Assembly (NCBI GenBank): GCA_028690035.1
Contig: JAQVCA010000005.1
Coordinates: 62,001 to 126,000 of the forward strand
DNA length: 64,000 bases
From: Comamonas sp.
GTDB taxonomy: Bacteria; Pseudomonadota; Gammaproteobacteria; Burkholderiales; Burkholderiaceae_C
Direction: 5' to 3'
Numbering within the stretch: position 1 is the stretch's first letter; each line of letters opens with the position of its first letter. The position numbers were made by a program, and so were the translations under genes. The notes under the pieces were generated by a model. It worked only from the letters and a program-made list of their open reading frames with translations, ran no database searches and was not told the origin of the DNA. Below, piece after piece: positions 56,789 to 64,000 of this stretch.

Positions 56789-56812
56789 GTAGCAAGCGCA
56801 AGCAGCTATCAA
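56789..56812. repeat. Single arm of the dispersed repeat at the dps 3' end
   Basis: CAAGCGCAAGCAGCTATC (56793-56810) is an intact arm directly touching the dps stop codon. The opposite arm is absent; the dps terminator occupies its place. Confidence 0.65.
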
Positions 56813-57381
56813 TCTTCAAGCAAAGAGCGCAGCATCCACGCGGTTTGCTCGTGCACGGTCAGGCGCTGGGTGAGCAGGTCGGCGGTGGGTTCATCGCTGG
56901 CTTTGTCGGCCAGTGGGAACAACTCGCGCGCGGTGCGCGCCACGGCCTCGTGGCCCTCGACCAAAATGCGCACCATCTCCAGCGCTTTGGGCGGCTGCGC
57001 CGGGGCATCTGGCAGCGAAGACAGCGCGCCAAAGGCCGCATACGAGCCCGGCGCCTGATGGCCCAGGGAGCGAATGCGCTCGGCAATCGGATCGACGGCG
57101 TTCCACAGCTCGGTGTACTGCGCCATGAACATGGTGTGCAGGGTGTTGAACATCGGGCCGGTGACGTTCCAGTGAAAATTGTGCGTGGTCAGGTACAGGG
57201 TGTAGGTGTCGGCCAGCAGGCGCGACAGGCCCTGTGCGATGGCGGCGCGATCCTTCTCGCTGATGCCAATGTTGATCGCCACTGCGCCCACGTTGGCCGA
57301 GGCTACGGCTTTTTCAGCTTTCTCGGCTCGTTCGGCTTTGCTGTGCTTGCTGGTGCTGGATTTGGCTGCCATGGTGCTCAT
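56809..57381 (-). CDS. dps: Dps family DNA-protecting ferritin-like protein
   Basis: A 190-residue Dps with a Lys/Ala-rich N-terminal extension (about 30 residues) that could bind DNA. The ferroxidase region is clear: [16 protein letters not shown], then [17 protein letters not shown], bearing the conserved His, His, Asp, Asp and Glu. It stores iron and protects DNA from peroxide. oxyR is directly upstream on the same strand, fitting OxyR control of dps known in E. coli. Confidence 0.95.
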   Translation of the reverse strand: MSTMAAKSSTSKHSKAERAEKAEKAVASANVGAVAINIGISEKDRAAIAQGLSRLLADTYTLYLTTHNFHWNVTGPMFNTLHTMFMAQYTELWNAVDPIAERIRSLGHQAPGSYAAFGALSSLPDAPAQPPKALEMVRILVEGHEAVARTARELFPLADKASDEPTADLLTQRLTVHEQTAWMLRSLLED

Positions 57382-57483
57382 TCTCCTGAGGTCAACATCT
57401 TGATTTCAACGCGGTGCCACCCTGTGTGGACCGAGCAAACACTGTAGCGCATTGGGCCGTGCCCAAGTGGGTGAACGGCCTGT

Positions 57484-58446
57484 TTACCCTAGGCGCTTCA
57501 CGCCGGGCAAAGGGCAGCTGTACACCGCATTGCGCAGCGCGGCAATCGCCTCGTAGCGCGTAAAGCTGCGGCGCCACACCAGCACCACACGGCGCTGGGG
57601 CGGCAGGCTGCCGTCGGGCTCCACGATGGGCAGATAGCGGATGAAGGGCTCATCGGCGCGGCGGCGGCGGGGGCTGTCCAGCGCATCAGGCGGTACCGAC
57701 AGACGCGGCACCACCGTTACCCCCATGCCAGCGGCCACCATGTGCTTGATGGTTTCCAGGGACGAGCCCTCAAAGCTGCGGCGGATGCCTTCGGCATTGC
57801 TGGCATAGCGCGCAAACTCGGGACACACCTCCAGCACATGGTCGCGAAAGCAGTGCCCCGTACCCAACAGCAGCATGGTTTCATCGCGCAGCTGCGCAGT
57901 GCTGATCGACTGCTGCTGCGCCAGGGCGTGGGTGCTGGGCACGGCAGCGTAAAACGGCTCGTCGTACAGCGGCGCGGTGGCCAAGCCCGAGTCGGGAAAA
58001 GGCTCGGCCAAGATGGCGCAGTCGATCTCGCCCGTGCGCAGCATCTCCAGCAGTTTGGTGGTGAAGTTCTCCTGCAGCATGAGCGGCATTTGCGGCGTGC
58101 GGGCGATGGAGTTGCGCACCAAATCGGGCAACAGATAGGGGCCAATGGTGTAAATCACGCCCAGGGTCAGCACCCCAGCCAGAGGGTCTTTACCGCGCTT
58201 GGCAATTTCTCGGATCTCTGCTGCCTGGTCCAGCACGATTTGCGCTTGGCGCACGATTTCTTCGCCCAGTGCGGTGACGCTGACCTCGTTGGAGCTGCGC
58301 TCAAACAACTTCACATCCAGCTCTTCCTCGAGCTTTTTCACCGCCACCGACAGCGTGGGCTGGGAGACGAAGCAAGCCTCTGCTGCACGGCCAAAGTGCT
58401 TTTCGCGGGCCACGGCAACGATGTACTTCAATTCAGTCAAAGTCAT
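57484..58446 (-). CDS. oxyR: LysR-family peroxide sensor OxyR
   Basis: A 320-residue OxyR. N-terminal helix-turn-helix (HFGRAAEACFVSQPTLSVAVKKLE) and a regulatory domain with redox cysteines Cys199 and Cys208 in GTGHCFRDHVLEVC, the same numbers as E. coli OxyR. Oxidation by peroxide forms a disulfide and activates target genes. Immediate neighbour dps is the likely target; recG precedes it. Confidence 0.96.
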   Translation of the reverse strand: MTLTELKYIVAVAREKHFGRAAEACFVSQPTLSVAVKKLEEELDVKLFERSSNEVSVTALGEEIVRQAQIVLDQAAEIREIAKRGKDPLAGVLTLGVIYTIGPYLLPDLVRNSIARTPQMPLMLQENFTTKLLEMLRTGEIDCAILAEPFPDSGLATAPLYDEPFYAAVPSTHALAQQQSISTAQLRDETMLLLGTGHCFRDHVLEVCPEFARYASNAEGIRRSFEGSSLETIKHMVAAGMGVTVVPRLSVPPDALDSPRRRRADEPFIRYLPIVEPDGSLPPQRRVVLVWRRSFTRYEAIAALRNAVYSCPLPGVKRLG

Positions 58447-58532
58447 GGGAGATGCACAAAATAAGAATAGATTTCAATTAGTAACAGTTGAGAATAGCGG
58501 TAAGCGTACAACCTGCACATGCCCTTCACTAT

Positions 58533-60650
<2,118 letters not shown>

Positions 60651-60746
60651 AACTTCGAGGCAGGCAAGGGGCAAAGACAGGGGAACTGCGCCACAGGCTA
60701 CCACGCTAGCCGCCTTGATCTAAGGTGTTGGCGTGCCGACCAGCGA

Positions 60747-61874
60747 CTAGGCCGACCAGCGATTGCGCCCCTGCATCTTGGCGCGGTACAGCGCTTCTTC
60801 AGCGCAGGTCATCAGCGCAGTCGCACCGCCGCCGACCTGCGCCATGGGGTAAGGCACATGCGCGCAGGCACCGACACTGACCGTCACAAACGGCCCCACG
60901 CTGGAGTTCTCGTGCGGCAGCTGCAACGCTTGCACCGCATGCAGCATGTGCTGTGCCACCTCTTGCGTGCCTTCTTGGTTGGTATCGGGCAACAGCACGG
61001 CCAGCTCCTCGCCGCCGTAACGCGCCAGCAGGTCGGTGCTGCGGTGCAGACAAGCCTGCACCGCAGCCGTCACCGCACGCAGGCACTCATCGCCCTGCAG
61101 CTGGCCGTAGGTGTCGTTGTAACTTTTGAAATGATCCAGGTCGATGAGCAGCACGCCCACCGGACGCTCTCCGCGCAAGCCCAGCGCGCAGGCTTGCTCC
61201 AAGCGCTCATGGAAATAGCTGCGATTGGCAATACCCAGCAGCACATCGGTGCGCGCCAGATTTTTCACGCGCAGCTGGGCGGCAGCCAGCTCATGCGCCC
61301 CCACCACCAAACGCTCCTGCAAGGCCTGGTTTTCTGCCGCCAGCTGCACGTTGTGCGCCGACAAGGCGCTGTACATGCTGCCCATCATGCCCAGCAGCTC
61401 GTGCATGCTCTGATCGGGGTTCTGCCCCACCTGCTCAAAGGCCTGCTGGGGTGTTTGCCCCTCCTGAATGGCGTGGATCTGGCGTGCCATCGCGTGGTCG
61501 AAACCCAGAATGTGCAACCCTAACCACGCCGAGAGAAAGCCCGCCAAGGTGGCATCCGGGTCTTTCATGGTGGCACGCTGCGTCCACAGCGCGCGCAGCT
61601 GCGTCATGAACTGCGCGTGCGCCTGAGCATGGGCCTGGTAGTGGCGCACATCCAGGCCAAAACGCAGCATCTTCTCCTCCTCTTCTTGGAAGTGGAATTC
61701 GGTGTACGCCAGCAGGCGGCCATACACATCGGCCTGAATGCCATCACGCTCACCTTCCTGCAGAAAGAAGGCCCAGTGCAACTCATTGAACAGGCGCACG
61801 ATGGTCTGGTGCTGCTCATCGACGTCTGGCAAACCGGTGCTGAGGTTGTCGTTCCACATAAAAACCGTTTCCAT
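60747..61874 (-). CDS. Bacteriohemerythrin-GGDEF diguanylate cyclase
   Basis: A 375-residue protein. N-terminal hemerythrin domain (about 1-135) with the diiron ligands His22, His61, Glu65, a central histidine near 78-86, His121 and Asp126. A helical linker (160-205) leads to a GGDEF domain with GGEEL at 287-291 and inhibitory site R278-STD281. The active-site Phe is Leu here. It should make cyclic-di-GMP in response to oxygen, nitric oxide or iron. No signal peptide. ATG 61874 chosen. Divergent from queA across 223 bp. Confidence 0.88.
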   Translation of the reverse strand: METVFMWNDNLSTGLPDVDEQHQTIVRLFNELHWAFFLQEGERDGIQADVYGRLLAYTEFHFQEEEEKMLRFGLDVRHYQAHAQAHAQFMTQLRALWTQRATMKDPDATLAGFLSAWLGLHILGFDHAMARQIHAIQEGQTPQQAFEQVGQNPDQSMHELLGMMGSMYSALSAHNVQLAAENQALQERLVVGAHELAAAQLRVKNLARTDVLLGIANRSYFHERLEQACALGLRGERPVGVLLIDLDHFKSYNDTYGQLQGDECLRAVTAAVQACLHRSTDLLARYGGEELAVLLPDTNQEGTQEVAQHMLHAVQALQLPHENSSVGPFVTVSVGACAHVPYPMAQVGGGATALMTCAEEALYRAKMQGRNRWSA

Positions 61875-62097
61875 AGCGCCCCCTTGAACGGTGAAATTAA
61901 AACCTCCAAAGGCTACGCACGCCACACGACCACGGCTCAACGCCGACCCTTGGGTGTCTGCATGGTTTCAGGTTTTGCCCCGTCCGGCAATGCCCAGATG
62001 GCACCGCCTGAACGCCGTGCTGGCCATGTGGTGATTTTTGCGACAATCGCGCCCTTGTTTTTTTCTTGGAACGGGCTTGTCCAGCCCTCAAGCACCC

Positions 62098-63183
62098 ATG
62101 CCTACCCAGCGCTATAGCCTGCATGATTTCGACTTTCACCTACCCCCTGAGCTGATTGCTCAGCACCCGTGCGCCCAGCGCAGCGCCTCGCGCCTGCTCG
62201 ACGGGCGCACCAGCCCCCCGGTAGATCGCATCTTTCACCAATTGCCCAGCCTGCTGCAGCCCGGCGACCTGCTCGTCTTCAACGACACCCAGGTGGTCAA
62301 GGCGCGCATCTTTGGCGAGAAGGCCAGCGGCGGCAAGCTGGAGCTGCTCATCGAGCGCGTGCTGCCCGGCGGCAACGAGGTCGTGGCGCACATGAAGGTC
62401 AGCAAAAAGCCCCAGCCCGGCGCGCGTTTGCACCTGGCCGGTGGCCTGGCCCACGGTGGTTTTGATGCCACGCTGCTGGGGCGCTGGCCCGATGCCAATG
62501 GGCCGCTGTTTCGCTTGGCATTGCACGGTGCCCACGGTGAAACGCCCTGGCAGCTGATGCAGCAGTTTGGCCACCTGCCACTGCCGCCCTACATCGAACG
62601 CAACCAGAACGCCGAAGAAGACCCGGACGAGCAGGAAGACGCCGAACGCTACCAGACCGTGTTCGCCCGTCACCCCGGTGCCGTCGCCGCCCCCACGGCT
62701 GCCCTGCACTTTGATGCCGACGTGCTGGCCAACCTGAAAACCCAAGGCGTAGAGACGGCCAACGTCACGCTGCATGTGGGCGCAGGCACCTTCCAGCCCG
62801 TCAAAACCGAAGACCTGAGCCAGCACCAAATGCACAGCGAGTGGTACGACATCCCGCTGACCACCCTGGCCGCACTGGAGCGCTGCCGCCAGCGTGGCGG
62901 GCGCATTCTGGCCGTGGGCACCACCAGCGTGCGCACGCTGGAATCGTGGGCCGCCAGCGGCAAGACCACAGGCGACACCAACATCTTCATTACGCCGGGC
63001 TTTGCGTTCCAGGTGGTCGATCTGCTGCTGACCAACTTCCACCTGCCCAAGAGCACGCTGATGATGCTGGTCAGCGCCTTTGCCGGGTACGAGCACATCC
63101 GCGCCCTGTACCAGCACGCCATCGGCCAACAGTACCGCTTCTTCAGCTATGGCGATGCCATGCTGCTGGAGCGTCAGCGCTAA
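62098..63183 (+). CDS. queA: S-adenosylmethionine:tRNA ribosyltransferase-isomerase
   Basis: A 361-residue QueA making epoxyqueuosine in tRNA. Seen: [59 protein letters not shown] and [12 protein letters not shown] 62098 is chosen; an upstream start would add unrelated leader. Faces ung convergently. Confidence 0.96.
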   Translation: MPTQRYSLHDFDFHLPPELIAQHPCAQRSASRLLDGRTSPPVDRIFHQLPSLLQPGDLLVFNDTQVVKARIFGEKASGGKLELLIERVLPGGNEVVAHMKVSKKPQPGARLHLAGGLAHGGFDATLLGRWPDANGPLFRLALHGAHGETPWQLMQQFGHLPLPPYIERNQNAEEDPDEQEDAERYQTVFARHPGAVAAPTAALHFDADVLANLKTQGVETANVTLHVGAGTFQPVKTEDLSQHQMHSEWYDIPLTTLAALERCRQRGGRILAVGTTSVRTLESWAASGKTTGDTNIFITPGFAFQVVDLLLTNFHLPKSTLMMLVSAFAGYEHIRALYQHAIGQQYRFFSYGDAMLLERQR

Positions 63184-63216
63184 ACCAGCGATAGCAGCAG
63201 CTCCGCTCCCGCACCA

Positions 63217-63945
63217 TCAGTAGCCGTGCTGCGCGCGAAAAGCGCGCGCGGCGCTGAAGTGGCCGTTGCCGATAAAAGGCACCGGCGGGCGCAGCGCCGA
63301 CAGCGGCGAGGGGTGGTTGCTGGTGAGCACCAAGTGCCCACGATCGCCGGGAATGAGTTTGCGCTTGGCCTGCGCGTGGCTGCCCCAAAGCATGAACACC
63401 GTCGGGCGCCCCTGCTGGGCCACGTGGGTGATGATGGCGTCGGTCAGCACCTCCCAGCCCTTGCCCGCGTGGCTGGCCGGTTGGCCCTCTTCCACCGTCA
63501 GGCAGGTGTTCAAAAGCAGCACACCGTTGTGCGCCCACTTCACCAGCGAGCCACCGGGCTGCGGAAACGGCGGAAACGGCACGCCCAGATCGCGCTGCAT
63601 TTCTTTAAAAATATTTTGCAGCGACGGCGGCAAGCGCACGCCCGGCGCCACAGAAAACGCCAGCCCCTCGGCTTGCCCGCGCCCGTGGTACGGGTCTTGC
63701 CCGAGGATGACCAGGCGCACTGCATCGGCATCGGTCAACTCCAGCGCACGCAGGGGCTGGGGCGGAAAGATCACCGCACCGGCATCCAAGCGCTGCTGCA
63801 AAAATTTTTGCAACGCCTGGCCTGTGGCACTGGCAAAGAAATCATGCACCAGCGGTTGCCAACCTGGGGCCACAGGCCAATCGGCAAGGGTGGCAGAGAG
63901 CAGTTGAGAAGGGATGGGGGCAAAGGCCGGGGCAGAAGCAGGCAT
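63217..63945 (-). CDS. ung: Uracil-DNA glycosylase
   Basis: A 242-residue family 1 UDG that removes uracil from DNA. The water-activating loop GQDPYHG, LLNTCLTVEEGQ and the leucine loop HPSPLSAL are present. N-terminal extension of about 20 residues. A dispersed-repeat arm lies upstream at the window edge. Confidence 0.96.
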   Translation of the reverse strand: MPASAPAFAPIPSQLLSATLADWPVAPGWQPLVHDFFASATGQALQKFLQQRLDAGAVIFPPQPLRALELTDADAVRLVILGQDPYHGRGQAEGLAFSVAPGVRLPPSLQNIFKEMQRDLGVPFPPFPQPGGSLVKWAHNGVLLLNTCLTVEEGQPASHAGKGWEVLTDAIITHVAQQGRPTVFMLWGSHAQAKRKLIPGDRGHLVLTSNHPSPLSALRPPVPFIGNGHFSAARAFRAQHGY

Positions 63946-63954
63946 AGAAGTCTC

Positions 63955-64000
63955 TTTTTAATAGCTGGAGACGCCCATTCAGATTGGGCTAAAGCCTGAT
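63955..64000. repeat. Partial dispersed repeat at the right edge
   Basis: AATAGCTG at 63960-63967 followed by a degenerate interior (ATTCAGATTGGGC) resembles the left half of the family. The copy is cut by the window end. Confidence 0.45.

Overview
This is a GC-rich, gene-dense chromosomal window of ordinary core-genome character. Gene content and order (petABC-sspA-sspB, his genes-HIT-tatABC, OxyR-RecG, a ribosomal block starting at rplN next to proC) point to a betaproteobacterium of the order Burkholderiales, most likely Comamonadaceae. A dispersed palindromic repeat built on AGCTG/GCGCTT arms supports that family. I cannot name a genus. No phage, insertion sequence, CRISPR array or plasmid gene was seen.

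Layout. (1) 3-7127, + strand: a branched-chain-amino-acid-type ABC uptake system (two ATPases, two permeases, one binding protein) flanked by two AMP-forming CoA ligases, closed by a strong terminator. (2) 7219-13894, - strand: DUF1840 protein, an unknown membrane protein, a Nudix hydrolase, a DUF815 ATPase, argJ and secA, with a divergent short dciA at 14072. (3) 14432-18789, - strand: two identical tRNA-Thr genes, sspB, sspA and the cytochrome bc1 operon petABC. (4) 18955-22119: pdxA, a Nif3 protein and a divergent DegS-type protease. (5) 22185-35419, - strand, one long co-directional run: tatCBA, HIT, patatin, a membrane protein, hisEIFAHBC, a PIN/RHH toxin-antitoxin pair, then four genes for lipid-linked sugar transfer (YdjC-type deacetylase, GtrA, GT2, GT39) and an AEC-transporter remnant. 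(6) 35711-39423: Rep helicase, a small unknown gene, Ppx/GppA. (7) 39441-45627: a two-component system divergent from a PepSY / DUF2271 / PepSY-flavoreductase / ApbE cluster. (8) 45660-54813, - strand: the spc and alpha ribosomal operons from rplN to rplQ, followed by the initiator tRNA and a terminator. (9) 54975-63945: proC, ubiA, dps, oxyR, recG, a hemerythrin-GGDEF protein, queA and ung.

Most notable points. The 41.5-45.6 kb cluster reads as a flavin-based electron-transfer system in which the DUF2271 protein carries a candidate FMN-attachment motif and ApbE is the attaching enzyme. The 31.6-35.4 kb cluster has the gene logic of the Francisella FlmF2/NaxD/FlmK lipid A amino-sugar pathway and lies, with a toxin-antitoxin pair, where hisD and hisG would be expected upstream of hisC. 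The spc operon is separated from the S10 operon and has its own near-consensus promoter. A composite palindromic repeat occurs in about a dozen intergenic gaps and in two cases extends into coding sequence. Promoter, operator and hairpin calls were made by eye.
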